64,000 nucleotides of DNA from Artemia franciscana (GCF_032884065.1 NC_088873.1:33514227-33578226), one strand, 5' to 3'; shown: positions 1 through 9,643, numbered from the stretch's first letter. The notes: a model not told the origin generated them from the letters alone. Made by a program: numbers and translations.

Positions 1-1
1 A

Positions 2-34
<33 letters not shown>
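1..34. repeat. (TA)n microsatellite, cut by the window edge
   Basis: Almost pure TA dinucleotides run from the first base, with two TG interruptions near the end. The tract is truncated by the window border, so its full length is unknown. Confidence 0.95.
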
Positions 35-38
<4 letters not shown>

Positions 39-1182
39 ATAAGAGAAAGATCTCACACAAAGGATATTGACGAAACGAAATCTTGTGTAAAAATAATCTG
101 TAGTAATAATGTAAGATATTCTAAAAGTGTAATAAAGTTCAAAATAAAGTTTTAAAGACAGAAAATAACCGTTAAAATCAGAACTGATCAAGGTGAAATC
201 ATCTGCACTTCGAACGGATTTACATAAAGGGAGAAATAACATTCTGCTTCACGGGATCGATACGCCATCGATACGGCATTGATGAGCGCTAGAAAAAAAT
301 CACCTGAGCCTATTTTCATGCAGCTCAAAAATTATGATCGCTTATTGATTCTTAAATAATGTGGTAGACTACAGAAAACGGGCTACAGTGTATCAACGAA
401 CTGAAAGGCTGAAATAAGAAAACAAAAAAAAGAATTATTGGCTTTGGGTTACAAGCTAAAAAATGCAAAGGGAGCAAAGAAAGTCAGCGAGACTCAAGTG
501 GTCCAGTGTAACGTGAAACTCTGGTGGGAGACAAAAAGTCGAAAAGCTCGAACAGGGGGTTAAATACGATGATGACTGTTTCGATCCGCTAAGATTGTTT
601 GCCAAAAATGACTCAGAGGAGGTTGATTCCGGTCAGTAGTTTCGTCACTTTTTGAATGATATTTTTTTTTTGTATGTAATATAGCGTAATTCTGCTCTCC
701 AGTTGTATAGCCGAAAAGGTCATAAAAAGAAATTTTTGTTTTCTTCTTCTTTTTCTCATCTTATTTCATTATACTTTTCTTTTTGTGCATGTTTTCAAAT
801 TTCCGTGTGTCGCTGTTTGTTTTTGTTTCCTTTCAGTGTCCAATAAAGAAGTTCAATCGGGTATGTTCACAGATTTGGGTCCTCGCTCTTCTGAAATTTT
901 CCGACGCACAGTCGATTACAAAAGTAAATAATTCCTCTTCCTTCAGCTTCGTCCCCAAGAGGTATCAGAGATTTTCATATAGATAGAATAAAGAATTTAG
1001 AAGAATACTAGTTAAATCATAAGCTTATTTTTGATCAAGAAATTGGTTGAGAAAATGATTTCCATTTGTTTGATGATAATAATTTTTTTTAGAAGTAAAT
1101 ATGTAATTTCTAATGTAATAAAGGGGATGTCTTCTGGTTTTTGGTTTTCAATATTTCAACTGAATTGCCAAGGATTGTGCTT
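35..1182. other. AT-rich stretch without a recognisable gene
   Basis: No reading frame here resembles a known family. The few short open frames are AT-rich and have no conserved motif. I see no RNA gene or element terminus. Confidence 0.6.
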
Positions 1183-1296
1183 CTTATTTACTGATTTAGA
1201 GTAGACCTGTCAGCAGCTAAGACCGGATGTTATAGGCTCCTTATTTTCTGATTTAGAGTAAACCTGTCAGCAGCTAAGACCGGATATTTTAGGCCA
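1183..1296. repeat. 57-bp unit in two tandem copies
   Basis: Two adjacent copies begin near 1183 and 1240. Each has the core CCTGTCAGCAGCTAAGACCG and they differ at only a few positions. This is a local duplication with no coding potential that I can see. Confidence 0.85.
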
Positions 1297-1479
1297 GTGC
1301 GAAGTATTCATTTACACATCAAAGCAAGTTCCTTTTGGACATTGTAGGCTACATTAGCCATTTTTTTTTCACTGAAAACTGATGAAAAGGGGTGGTATAG
1401 AAATATATATTGCGACACACACGCGGTTCAAACTAAGCAAGACCTTACACGGAATATTGAAGGAATTTTTGATTAGTTG

Positions 1480-2398
1480 TTCCTAGAAGCATGGCTGTCC
1501 CCAAATGAAAAAGTTATTATGGGCGAAATTTACCATTCTCTGTCGGGGTCAACGTCACAATTTATAGAACCTGTAGATCAAGTCCTCCAGCTAGCAGGGT
1601 GCCAAAAAATGAACTTATTCTCATGGGATATTTAAATATTAACCTCAGTATTCCTTTAACAACCGAAACGGCAGATTTACTAAATAATGTGGAAGGTTCA
1701 GGTCTATAACCTGCTGTAAAAATTGTGACACGGATCACTGAGATCACATAATCACTTATCGACTTCATATTCACCTCCCTGCACTGGAGTCTATGGCCGT
1801 TCTCATCAGTGACACATCAGACCACTTTCCCATTCATACTCGCCCTTTCAGAACCAGCTAAGATAAAGTCACGAATAAGCCCCATGTTAAAAATTATGTG
1901 ATTAACAGAGGAAAATTTGAAGACTTTGAAACAAGAACTAGAGTAATCAAACTAGAATAACGTAATCAAGATTAAAGATGTAAATGAAGCATTTCAGTCA
2001 TTTCACTCGACGTTCTTGGATATATACGGAACAGTTCACTCTACGTTCTTGGATGTATACAGTATAGTATTCTTATACTATAGGATGTATTTATACATCC
2101 TATAGATTATACTATATATTTATACTATACATTAGGATGTATAGGATATTCTTTATACTATAGGATGTATTCTTGGATGTATACAGTGTTTGAGAAAGCC
2201 GAGAACTAATAAACGAAAAAAAGACCATCAACCCCTGGATGAAGGATGGTCTTCTGTCCTATGTGAACAAGAAATAACACGTTTGGGGAGATTCTAGGTA
2301 CCACCCGAACTTAGTGCGCTTTCAGGATTACGAGAAATACAGAAAAGTTATCTGGACTGTATTGCGAAGAGCAAAAAAATTTTACTAGTTTTCGGGAA
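1480..2398 (+). pseudogene. Non-LTR retrotransposon (CR1/jockey-like) endonuclease and pre-RT remnant
   Basis: The translation passes through an apurinic-type endonuclease region: a GEIYH stretch near 1520, then ELILMGYLNINL near 1610 where intact elements usually read GDFN, then SLIDFIFTS near 1758. It ends with a frame-shifted remnant of the SDHFP motif near 1820. Several stops and at least one frameshift break it. From about 2185 to 2395 the sequence resembles the linker between endonuclease and reverse transcriptase, and then it jumps to a 3' UTR. The reverse transcriptase itself is missing, so the copy is internally deleted. The family assignment rests on motif order only. Confidence 0.65.
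2045..2186. repeat. Local TATACTATAGGATGTA repeats and palindromes inside the non-LTR copy
   Basis: The phrase TATAGGATGTA recurs in both orientations over about 140 bases, interrupting the retrotransposon remnant. It looks like a small local expansion. Confidence 0.6.
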
Positions 2399-2612
2399 CT
2401 TTACTTTTATACATTACATTTTACTCACTTGTATGAATTTTTAGTGACCATTTTTACGGATCAGATTTCTTTTGATTAGTTTTTATCACTGATGCTTTTT
2501 TTGTGGTTTCTGCTTTTGTTTTTTTCTCTTCTGCTTGACACAAGAAGCAAATCCGGCTCTATTAGAGCTTGTTATAACCTTTAGCAAACAAGTATTATCT
2601 CATTCTACGTTA
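2399..2612 (+). mobile_element. 3' UTR of the non-LTR element
   Basis: T-rich sequence leads to AAATCCGGCTCTATTAGAGC and then a TTATCTCATTC-type tail. The same CGGCTCTATAGAGC box followed by a TTATC tail occurs at 43558-43615, so both are probably 3' ends of related elements. Confidence 0.55.
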
Positions 2613-2785
2613 TGGCAAGTGCTAAGAAATAGTAAATTGAAAGAGTAAAATAAAAGAGAGACTGTAATAAAGGAGTCCATCTCTCAATCTTTCTACGAAG
2701 GTGAAAGAAAGATCAATCTTTAAGCAACGCAGCAAGTTTTCAAGCAAGCAATCAAGCTCATTCATGTCACTTTATTTTACCCCAG

Positions 2786-3049
2786 AATAAACCAAATTTC
2801 TTTGCTAATGTCAATTCTGGAATAGATGACGAGCTTTTGAAAGAAATCAATCAGGACTATGATCCTAAGGGATTATATTTTGAAGTGCCTAGTTCTTATT
2901 TAGAAAATTGTCAATATTTAAATGAGGCTATAGATGAATCAGGAATTTATCAAAGATATGGAAGAAAGATGAAAGGTGCAAAACCAAGTGAATTAGAAAA
3001 ACATGTCTCAATTCGTACAAATCTACAGAAGAAAGTTGGACGCTATTAA
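2786..3049 (+). pseudogene. Virus-like element ORF A, N-terminal fragment
   Basis: An open frame of about 85 codons reads acidic, non-repetitive protein sequence and stops at about 3049, where the twin-hairpin element begins. I do not recognise the family. Its strand and position, upstream of the penton-like and capsid-like remnants, suggest it is the first surviving gene of the same cassette. No certain ATG is present in frame, so the start is uncertain. It could equally be an unrelated fragment. Confidence 0.35.
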
Positions 3050-3053
3050 AGAT

Positions 3054-3346
3054 AAATAAAAAAACAAGTTTTTTTAACTGAAAGTAAGGAACGACATTAA
3101 AACTTAAAACGCACAGAAATTACTTCGTATATGAAAGAGGCTGCTTCCTCATCAGCGCCCCGTTCTTTACGCTAAAGTTTGACTCTTTCTCTCAATTCTT
3201 CTTTTTAAAACAGTAAAAAACTTTAGCGCAAAGAGCGGGGAGTTGATGAGGAAGCAGCCTCTTTCATATACGAAGTAATTTCTGTGCGTTTTAAGTTTTA
3301 ATGTCGCTCCTTACTTTCAGTTAAAAAAACTTGTTTTTTTTATTTA
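3054..3346. repeat. Giant hairpin, arms about 127 nt
   Basis: Bases 3054-3180 are nearly the exact reverse complement of 3218-3346, with a loop of about 37 bases. Both arms contain the phrase GAGGCTGCTTCCTCATCA in opposite senses. Confidence 0.9.
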
Positions 3347-3640
3347 ATTTCTGAACGTTTTTGAATCAATGCATGTTTTGATTTTGGCTCTCCGCAGAGG
3401 AATAATCAAAACGAAATTTGCATATTATATTTTTGTTTGGCTAAATGGCTTTCTCATAATTTTGATCGAATGATTTTGAGAAAAAAAGAGCGGGGGACGA
3501 AGCCTAGTTACCCTCCAATTTTTTGGTTAATTAAAAAGGCAACTAGAACTTTTAATTTTTTACGAATCTTTTTATTGGTAAAAGATTTACGTAACTTATA
3601 AATTAGCTTACGTAAAGAACTTTCGTATTCTCATGTTTTT

Positions 3641-3832
3641 ATTACATATATGAGGGGATTCGCCCCTTCGTCAGTACCTCGCTCTTTACACTAAAGCTTA
3701 AATTGTGTCCCAATTCATTAAGAATGACCCCTGAATCACAAAAGCCGTAGAATAAATAGTTGAAATTACTAAAAATACTTTAGCGTAAAGAGCGAGGTAT
3801 TAGAAGGAGATGAGCCCCTCATATGGGTAATA
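3641..3832. repeat. Second hairpin of the twin-hairpin element
   Basis: Arms 3641-3698 and 3776-3832 share the TACCTCGCTCTTTACACTAAAG sequence family in opposite orientation, around a loop of about 77 bases. The match is weaker than in the first hairpin. Confidence 0.75.
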
Positions 3833-4732
3833 ATTTCTGTGTGTTTTAAGTTTTATTGCTGTTCCTTACTTCCAGCTTAAAAAGCTTTTTCACATTTATT
3901 TTTTAATTTTTTTTTAAATAATGCTAGTAAATCCTGCTCTCCCTTCATAGAAATTTTCTTCTCCCATGACAAATTCTCGATGGAAAGTTCCCCCAGCATA
4001 TCCCCCTCTTCTCAACCCCTCCCCCCAACCACATAAATCCTCCTGAAAACGCCTGTATACTTTCCAATAACCATTACTATATGTAAGCACAGGTCAAAGT
4101 TTGTAACTTGTTGCCCCTCCCACGGGGACTGTGGGGGAGTAAGTCGTCCCCAAAGACATAGTTATAAGGTTTTTCGACTACGCTAAATAAAATGGCTATC
4201 TCAGAATTTTGATCCGTTGACTTTGGGAAAATACTTAGCGTGGGAGGGGCCCTAGGTGCCCTCCAATTTTTTTGGTCACTTAAAAAGGGCACTAGAACTT
4301 TTCATTTCCATTAGAATGAGCCCTCTTGCAACATTCTAGGACAACTGGGTCGATACGATCACCCCTGGGAAAAAAAAAACAACAAAAAAACAAATAAACA
4401 CGCATCCGTGATCTGCCTTCTGGCAAAAAATGCAAAATTCCACATTTTTGTAGATAGGAGCTCGAAACTTCTACAGTAGGGTTCTCTGATACGCTGAATC
4501 TGATGGTGTGATTTTCGTTAAGATTCTATGACTTTTAGGGGGTGTTTCCCCCTATTTTCCAAAATAACGCAAATTTTCTCAGGCTCGTAACTTTTGATGG
4601 GTAAGACTAAACTTAATGAAACTTATATATTTAAAACCAGCATTAAAATGCAATTCTTATGATGTAGCTATTGGTATCAAAATTCCATTTTTTAGAGTTT
4701 TGGTTACTATTGAGCCGGGTCGCTCCTTACTA

Positions 4733-4752
4733 CAGTTCGTTACCACGAACTG
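4733..4752. repeat. Terminal 20-bp palindrome of the twin-hairpin element
   Basis: CAGTTCGT TACC ACGAACTG has eight-base arms and a four-base loop. It sits a few bases inside the element end and recurs at the end of the other copy. Confidence 0.85.
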
Positions 4753-4757
4753 TTTGA

Positions 4758-5141
4758 TAACTTTTATATTATACATCCCCAGCAGCTATATATAAATTAT
4801 ATAGTTTAATAGGTAGAAGAGTTGATGGAAATACAACTGATAAAGTGAGAAATGAATCTATTGACCTGCTCGATTCATTACTCAAAAATAAAGTTATTAA
4901 GCAAAATAACTATAATACTATTTACAACAATTATCTCAGAATTTGAGTTTTATGAAGGAAAATACTTTTCTAATAAATAGTTTTGATTATTATTAGTGGT
5001 AACAAGAGTGAAATCAAAAAGTCCTATAAAAGTAAGCCAATCAGTTTATATCGAAACTCTGATTATGACATAGCTGTAACTCAATGTCACTGAACGAGAA
5101 TTATAAGTTTCGATTTAATAGTGATTTATATTTTATTTTAG
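4758..5141 (+). pseudogene. Virus-like element remnant downstream of the hairpin element
   Basis: Open stretches near 4790-4945 (including the run RRVDGNTTDKVRNESIDLL) read as plausible protein but end in stops and frameshifts. They continue the plus-strand cassette interrupted at 3050. No family is recognised. Confidence 0.35.
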
Positions 5142-5500
5142 GATTTGAAAATAGAGTCAGACTATGTAGTAATTCCAAATGAAGGTACTAAAGTTCCTAA
5201 TATTACAAGAAATGTTTATAAAATACATATTCACTGCTCCTTAGTGGATAGTTCAAAAGTGAATACAAGCTCTGATGTGATCTGGAGTTTAGCTTCAAAA
5301 GAGAACCTGTATCGCTACTATGTGAGATTCCAATAGACAAGGATTATTTGCCATTCAATCAGAACGAAAACATCAACGAGATAAAAATGACTATAGCCAG
5401 ATCAATTAGGTAGGTTAATTGATCTGCACGGAGAGAATATTGAATATGAATTGTTTATAAAATGTATCTATAATAAACTTTGATCAATAAGATACAACTG
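5142..5500 (+). pseudogene. Virus-like ORF B, minor-capsid (penton-like) protein remnant
   Basis: An open frame (about 5145-5336) is followed by continuation in another frame to about 5480. The visible order is a short motif KIHIHCSLVDSSKVN, a segment with NQNENINEIKM, and a DQLGRLIDLHGENIEYELF segment. This arrangement resembles a protein often encoded next to double-jelly-roll capsid genes in virus-like elements of arthropod genomes; I infer this from memory of the pattern, not from a search. At least two frameshifts make it non-functional. It lies on the same strand upstream of the capsid-like remnant. Confidence 0.4.
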
Positions 5501-5817
5501 CTGTATGCAAGACAGTATGATAGTTGGATTGGTAGTTTCTTTAAAAATATAGCCAATGTTCAATTATTCAAGAGGTCCATAAACATATAAAAGATGAAGC
5601 TCGTTCTATGTATAACACTATGAATCAAACATCGGCTGGAATTATTTTAAAATAGAGCGATTGAACGTGGGAAAGATTGTATAGATTATAATCAATGAGA
5701 ATCAAATGACGTGAGATTTCTAAAAGATGTAGTTTCAAATAACTGGAGATATTTCAATGAACATCTTGATGAACAGAGGAAAGACTTATTGAATGTATTG
5801 ATTTTATGGAAGGGACT
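5501..5817 (+). pseudogene. Virus-like ORF C remnant, split by a retrotransposon
   Basis: A low-similarity reading frame with several frameshifts runs from about 5510 to the retrotransposon insertion at 5818, and a short continuation is visible after it at about 6389-6440. The family is unknown. It lies between the penton-like and capsid-like remnants, so it may be another structural gene of the cassette. Confidence 0.3.
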
Positions 5818-6388
5818 TAAACTGTATATGGCCTGTATACTGCAGCTATGTTAGACCTTCTCTTGAGTATGCATGCCCTGCTTGGCATCCGGGATTGACA
5901 AAAGATCAAACAGATAGACTTGAGACGATACACAAAAGAGCTGTAAAAATTATACTTGGACAAAACTACTCAACATACGAAGACCCACTGAAACAACTCA
6001 ATTTGGACTCACTTGATAGTCGTAGACATGGCTTAACATATAGATTTGGACTAAATTGTTTAAATTTCCCAACTCATTGTCGTCTACTACCCACTGAAGG
6101 ACCAGTTACTAGACTCCGACGAATAAAAAAGAATTGTCCACAGTTACTGACTTGCTCAGCCTATAGTACTGAGAGATATTGCAAATCATTTGTTCCATAT
6201 TTTACCCGTCATTTTAATAATATTGGCGCGACTAATATTTAATGTTTGATTCATATGTTTGATTAATATAATGTTTGTTTAAATTTTCCTGTGAGTGTTT
6301 TTGAAGGTATAAATTATTTTTGTCATGACATGCTAATGCTAGCTCCGGCTATTGTAGTGAATAAATATATTCTATTCTATTCTAAACT
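5818..6388 (+). mobile_element. 5'-truncated non-LTR retrotransposon with 6-bp target duplication
   Basis: The insertion is bounded by the direct repeat TAAACT at 5818-5823 and 6383-6388. Inside are the C-terminal end of a reverse-transcriptase protein and a short 3' UTR that ends in tandem ATTCT units. Severe 5' truncation plus a simple-repeat tail fit target-primed reverse transcription. It has interrupted a virus-like ORF whose reading appears to resume after it. Confidence 0.8.
5826..6242 (+). pseudogene. Reverse transcriptase C-terminus, CR1/L2-like
   Basis: The frame is open from the insertion border to the stop. It shows the SLEYACPAWHPGLTKDQTD segment and the RLETIHKRAVKIILG stretch that typify the region after the RT domain of CR1-, L2- and jockey-type elements. 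About 139 residues remain. The catalytic RT core (including the YxDD box) lies upstream of the truncation point and is absent, so the piece cannot be active. The following 140 bases are the 3' UTR. Confidence 0.8.
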
Positions 6389-6439
6389 ACACCCCGAGGA
6401 TCCACTTCCACTATTTGGCAATCTTTTGAAGTTTATTTA

Positions 6440-7050
6440 ATATTTTTTTTTTCGTATATAAATGGTAGTGAATCAGGTTGTTACATCTTATTGGGGAATA
6501 TTTGAAAAGCCTATTATTTATGATTCTACAACCAAATATGAACATACAGAAATGAGAAAAACAATGAGAATGTATCTCAACAATTAAATCAAAATTTCAC
6601 TTTAAAAGATGCATTTTCTTGGATTTTTCCAAGTGATGCTTACCTTTATGTAGAAGTGAAAATAACACGGTTGGATGGAACAAATACGCGAAATAATGAT
6701 GAAGCTACTTTAACAAATAATGGATTTAATTTGCTCAGAAATGCTGAACATACTGTCAATTGAAAATGCATTAAAAGTATTCATTATATAGGTATAATGA
6801 CTACTGTTAAACTTTTGTTAGAATTATAATTTTACTATAGTCGAAGCACAGCCAAGATAAATCGTTGATTCCTTTAAAGCAGAAAACGACTTTGAAAGCA
6901 CTTTTACACCTGTTACAGCAGGGGGTAATAATAATAAGGTAATAACAGGGTTTATAATAACCCTGTTACAGCAAGGGGTAATAACAGGTTTATAATAAGA
7001 CAAAATAGCGGTTTATTTAAAAGATTGAATACAACAAAGAAGTCACGTAA
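6440..7050 (+). pseudogene. Presumed double-jelly-roll major capsid protein, N-terminal part
   Basis: Reading frames after 6575 show FTLKDAFSWIFPSDAYLYVE followed by a KITRLDGTNTRN stretch and an ALTNNG-like motif (EATLTNNGFN). This order resembles the first strands of the large capsid proteins of Polinton/adintovirus-like elements, which I recall from the family rather than from a search. At least two frameshifts and several stops are present. The frame runs to the Helitron insertion at 7051, and compatible sequence resumes at 13896. A triplicated GTTACAGCA/GGGTAATAA segment near 6915-7000 is a local duplication. Confidence 0.4.
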
Positions 7051-7120
7051 TCTATCTATATATATAAAAATAAGTTGTCTGTCTGTCAGGTGACGTCATG
7101 TTTCTGTGTCGACTGACGTC

Positions 7121-7531
7121 ATGAAGTTAGTTGTCGTTATTTTTGCTATGACGGTGACGTCATTAATGGTATTTAAGACATGCGTTCACGGAAAAATGTT
7201 TAATTGTAAAATGACTGAAGAACCTACAATGGCAACAGCCGAGGAAGCTGCTCAAAGAGTCTATGCTAAAAAACTTGCTGCTGATAGAGAAAGTAAGAAA
7301 AGAAAGCGTGCCGAGGAATCACAAGAACAGCAAGAAAACAGGCTTGCAGCTGATAGAGAAAGTAAGAAAAGAAAGCGTGCCGAGGAATCACGAGAACAGC
7401 AAGAAAACAGGCTTGCGGCTAAAGAACGCAAAACCGCGCAGTTAGATGAAAATCCACCTGGAAAGCGAGAGTCAAAACATATCAAAACTGAAAATGATAG
7501 CGATGATGATTGGGTTTGGGATTTTGACTAG
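7121..7531 (+). CDS. Helitron-encoded charged repeat protein
   Basis: The open frame is uninterrupted; the first ATG in frame is at 7121, though a shorter form from 7195 or 7210 is possible. From that ATG the product is 136 residues. Its core has two 23-residue repeats of the pattern LAADRESKKRKRAEES followed by EQQEN, then a third partial one. These strongly charged helices look like a coiled coil or a nuclear, DNA-binding tail. The C-terminus is acidic and ends in DDDWVWDFD. Similar RESKKRKR repeats occur in Helitron proteins of other arthropods, by memory. The DNA repeat unit is 69 bp. Whether it is made into protein is unknown. Confidence 0.5.
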   Translation: MKLVVVIFAMTVTSLMVFKTCVHGKMFNCKMTEEPTMATAEEAAQRVYAKKLAADRESKKRKRAEESQEQQENRLAADRESKKRKRAEESREQQENRLAAKERKTAQLDENPPGKRESKHIKTENDSDDDWVWDFD

Positions 7532-7639
7532 GATAAGGTCATCAATGCCTACCAGATTTAAGTTAAAAAACAAAGGTTCGGCGATATGTACTTCATAGTG
7601 ACGCTGAAAAATAAAGAAGAAAAAAAACTGAAAAAATGT

Positions 7640-8035
7640 AAGAAACTAAAAAAAAACTAAAAAGAAAAAACGCTCAAAGATAAATTACAGACCGGGACAC
7701 AAATGACGACCGACACAGAGGGAATATAAATGACGACCAGGAACCTCAAAGAAGAATTACAGACTGGGACACCCGGACACAAATCACGACCGGGAAAATA
7801 AATGACGACCGGGACGCAGGGACACAACTACAACGGGGACGCCGGGGGCACAGGCGGGATATATAATTGACGACTGAGACACAGGGATTGTTTGAATAGA
7901 AATTACAGACCGGGACACAAATGACGACCGGGACACTGGGACACAGGGAATATAAATGACGACCGGGACACTCAAAGAGAAAATACAAACTGGGACACCA
8001 GGACACAAATGACGACCGGGACACAGGGAATATAA
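7640..8035 (+). repeat. GACCGGGACAC minisatellite, Helitron internal
   Basis: Irregular units built on GGGACACAGGGAATATAAA followed by TGACGACC repeat with many variants. The same sequence in reverse orientation is found at 13440-13790, and related arrays occur in the other Helitron units. Confidence 0.85.
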
Positions 8036-8096
8036 ATGCTATTTATATGCACAGACAATGGAACAGCGCAGAATGTTGTATATTCGCATGTTTTAC
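8036..8096 (+). pseudogene. Helitron helicase extreme C-terminus, fragment
   Basis: The last 20 or so codons of the PIF1-like helicase are recognisable by comparison with the longer copies at 9449, 12028 and 12960. They begin abruptly after the minisatellite. Confidence 0.6.
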
Positions 8097-8263
8097 GTAG
8101 TTAAAAATATATATTTATATCTATCTCTATTCACAGGTGGGACACAGGGACACAGCTACAATGGCGCGTAACGACTTACGCGCGCGGGGGGGCTTGGGGG
8201 GGGGCGCAAAGCGCCCCACCTACTAGGTGTTGGGGTGGCGCGAAGCGCCACCCCAACAGCTAG

Positions 8264-8374
8264 TATATATATAAAAATAAGTTGTCTCTGTGTGTGTGTG
8301 TGTGTGTCGGGTGACGTCACTGTCCGCATATGACGTCTGAATTATTTCATCACATACCAATTCAAAAACGAATG
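8264..8374 (+). mobile_element. Helitron 5' end abutting the previous 3' end
   Basis: Directly after CTAG at 8263 comes TATATATATAAAAATAAGTT and GTCTCTGTGTGTG, the 5' box of the same family but without the leading TC. A head-to-tail junction like this is expected from rolling-circle tandem insertion. A TGACGTCAC palindrome lies at 8312-8320. Confidence 0.7.
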
Positions 8375-8412
8375 TATTCAAGCCGATTTAGCTCAGTTAT
8401 ATAACTACCTGT

Positions 8413-8536
8413 GTTGGCGCAGTGGGTTTGACCTTTGCATGGTAATACGTGACCCAGAGATCGAACCATGCTGCAGGGAATGCACTACAGGGCCGACGCA
8501 GGGACCTTAGTAGTCAAGAAGCGTCGTTAATCCGAT
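8413..8536 (+). mobile_element. tRNA-derived SINE, copy A
   Basis: TGGCGCAGTGGG fits an RNA polymerase III A box, and GATCGAACC downstream fits a B box. The body then reads GCACTACAGGGCCGACGCAG and ends in AGTCAAGAAGCGTCGTTAAT. The same body and end occur at 21852 and, in reverse, at 28314. It sits inside the Helitron nest. Confidence 0.75.
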
Positions 8537-8545
8537 ACAAATACA

Positions 8546-8622
8546 GTAGCTAAGTTGGTAAAGCGTTATGTTCCAGGTTCTAGGTCCGAGAGGTTCCAGG
8601 TTCGAACCTTGGCTTTAGCATT
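8546..8622 (+). ncRNA. tRNA-like sequence (degenerate)
   Basis: TAGCTAAGTTGG matches a polymerase III A box and GGTTCGAACC a B box, at tRNA-like spacing over about 75 bases. The acceptor arm does not pair properly and no clear anticodon loop can be drawn, so I consider it tRNA-derived and not a working tRNA. A TTTAGCTCAGTTA phrase at 8396 is another tRNA-like fragment. Confidence 0.4.
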
Positions 8623-8629
8623 AATACAA

Positions 8630-9165
8630 AAGAAGAAAAAAACTAAAAAAGATAAAAACTACAAAAAAAACTAAAAAGAAAATACTTAAAAAAAACTAAA
8701 AAAGCTAAAAAACTAAAAAAGGGTAAAAAACTAAAAACTAAAAAAGTAAAAAAAAAATAAAAAAAAACTAAACAAGGTAAAAACTACAAAAAACCTAAAA
8801 AGAAAAAAAAAACTTAAAAACTAATAAAAAACTAAAAAAGCTAAAAAACTAAAAAAAAAACTAAAAAAAGGTAAAAAACTTAAAACTAAAAAAGAAAAAA
8901 AATATGAAAAAGCTAAAAGAAGGGTAAAAATAGCAAAAAAAAATAAAAAGAAAAAAAACTAAAAACTAATAAAAATACTAAAAACTGAAAAAGAAAAAAA
9001 AACTAAAAAAAGGAAAAAAATTGAAAAATAAAGGATAAAAAGAAAACTAAAAAAAAAAAAATAAAAAAATGAAAAAGGTAAAACTACAAAAAAACTAAAA
9101 AGAAAAAAGAAAAAAAATAAAAAGCTAAAAATTAAAAAAACTAAAAAGAAAAAAAGGAAAAAAAA
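8630..9165. repeat. A-rich AAAAACTAAAAA array 1
   Basis: About 535 bases of variants of AAAAACTAAAAAA with GGTAAAAA and GAAAAAA interruptions. Low-complexity Helitron-internal sequence; open frames here are artefacts. Confidence 0.9.
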
Positions 9166-9205
9166 ATTATTTCATCATATACCAATTCAAAAACGAATGT
9201 ATATA

Positions 9206-9448
9206 CAGACCGGGACACAGGGAATATAAATGACGACCGGGACACTCAAAGAGAAATTACAGACTGGGACACCGGGACATAAATGACGACTGTGACGTGT
9301 GTGTCGACTGACGTCATGTTTGTGTGTCGACTGACGTCATGTTTGTCGACTATAAATGACGACTGGGACACAGGGACACAACTACAACGGGGACGCCGGG
9401 GGGCACAGGGGGATATATAAATGACGATGGGGACACAGGGAATGTTTG
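9206..9448 (+). repeat. GACCGGGACAC minisatellite array 2
   Basis: Same motif family as at 7640, here preceded by TACCAATTCAAAAACGAATG, a recurrent Helitron-internal phrase also seen at 8351. Two copies of TGTGTGTCGACTGACGTCAT lie at about 9297 and 9320. Confidence 0.85.
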
Positions 9449-9643
9449 ATTACCAATCACCATCAACAAAGCTCAAGGGCAATCATTAGAATAATGAGGT
9501 ATAGATATGAATACGGATTCTTTTTCCCATGGACAATTATATGTTGCATATTCAAGAGTCGGTAAACCTGACAATCTATTTATATGTACAGACAATGGGA
9601 CAGCAAAGAATGTTGTATATTCGCAAGTTTTACATAGTTAAAA
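9449..9643 (+). pseudogene. Helitron PIF1-like helicase C-terminus, remnant A
   Basis: In one frame the sequence reads ITINKAQGQSLE, the motif near the end of PIF1-type Helitron helicases; after a frameshift comes [14 protein letters not shown], the final conserved motif. The stop is followed directly by a (TA)n tract. Only about 60 codons remain. Confidence 0.75.

Larger units (their letters stand above)
3050..4757 (-). mobile_element. Twin-hairpin transposable element, copy 1
   Basis: This 1.7-kb element has no coding capacity. It contains a very long hairpin (3054-3346), a second hairpin (3641-3832) and a 20-bp palindrome at its right end (4733-4752). A second copy of nearly the same length lies in the opposite orientation at 47870-49580, and the similarity ends at both borders, which defines the element. 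In element orientation, one end starts TCAAACAGTTCGTGG and the other ends in AACTTG followed by T-rich sequence and ATTTA. The class is unresolved; the TC start and AT insertion site recall Helitron-like elements, but it could also be a foldback element. Confidence 0.75.
7051..8263 (+). mobile_element. Helitron unit 1, non-autonomous
   Basis: It starts with TCTATCTATATATATAAAA and the AAGTTGTCTGTCTGTC box, and ends with the hairpin GGGGTGGCGCGAAGCGCC plus CCCCAACAGCTAG at 8263. It carries a small charged-repeat ORF, a GACCGGGACAC minisatellite (7690-8035), a fragment of the helicase 3' end (8036-8096) and the common 3' sequence with ACAATGGCGCGTAACGAC. The 1.2-kb length rules out an autonomous copy. 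Confidence 0.8.

Noticed and set aside
7746-8024. Minus-strand frames rich in Cys-Pro-Val-Arg-Ser repeats (also 11384-12047, 12633-13070, 13412-13708)
   Set aside because: Translations of the GACCGGGACAC minisatellite; both strands are open because of the repeat composition.
8546-8622. Functional tRNA gene
   Set aside because: A and B boxes are present but the acceptor stem does not pair and no clear anticodon loop is seen.
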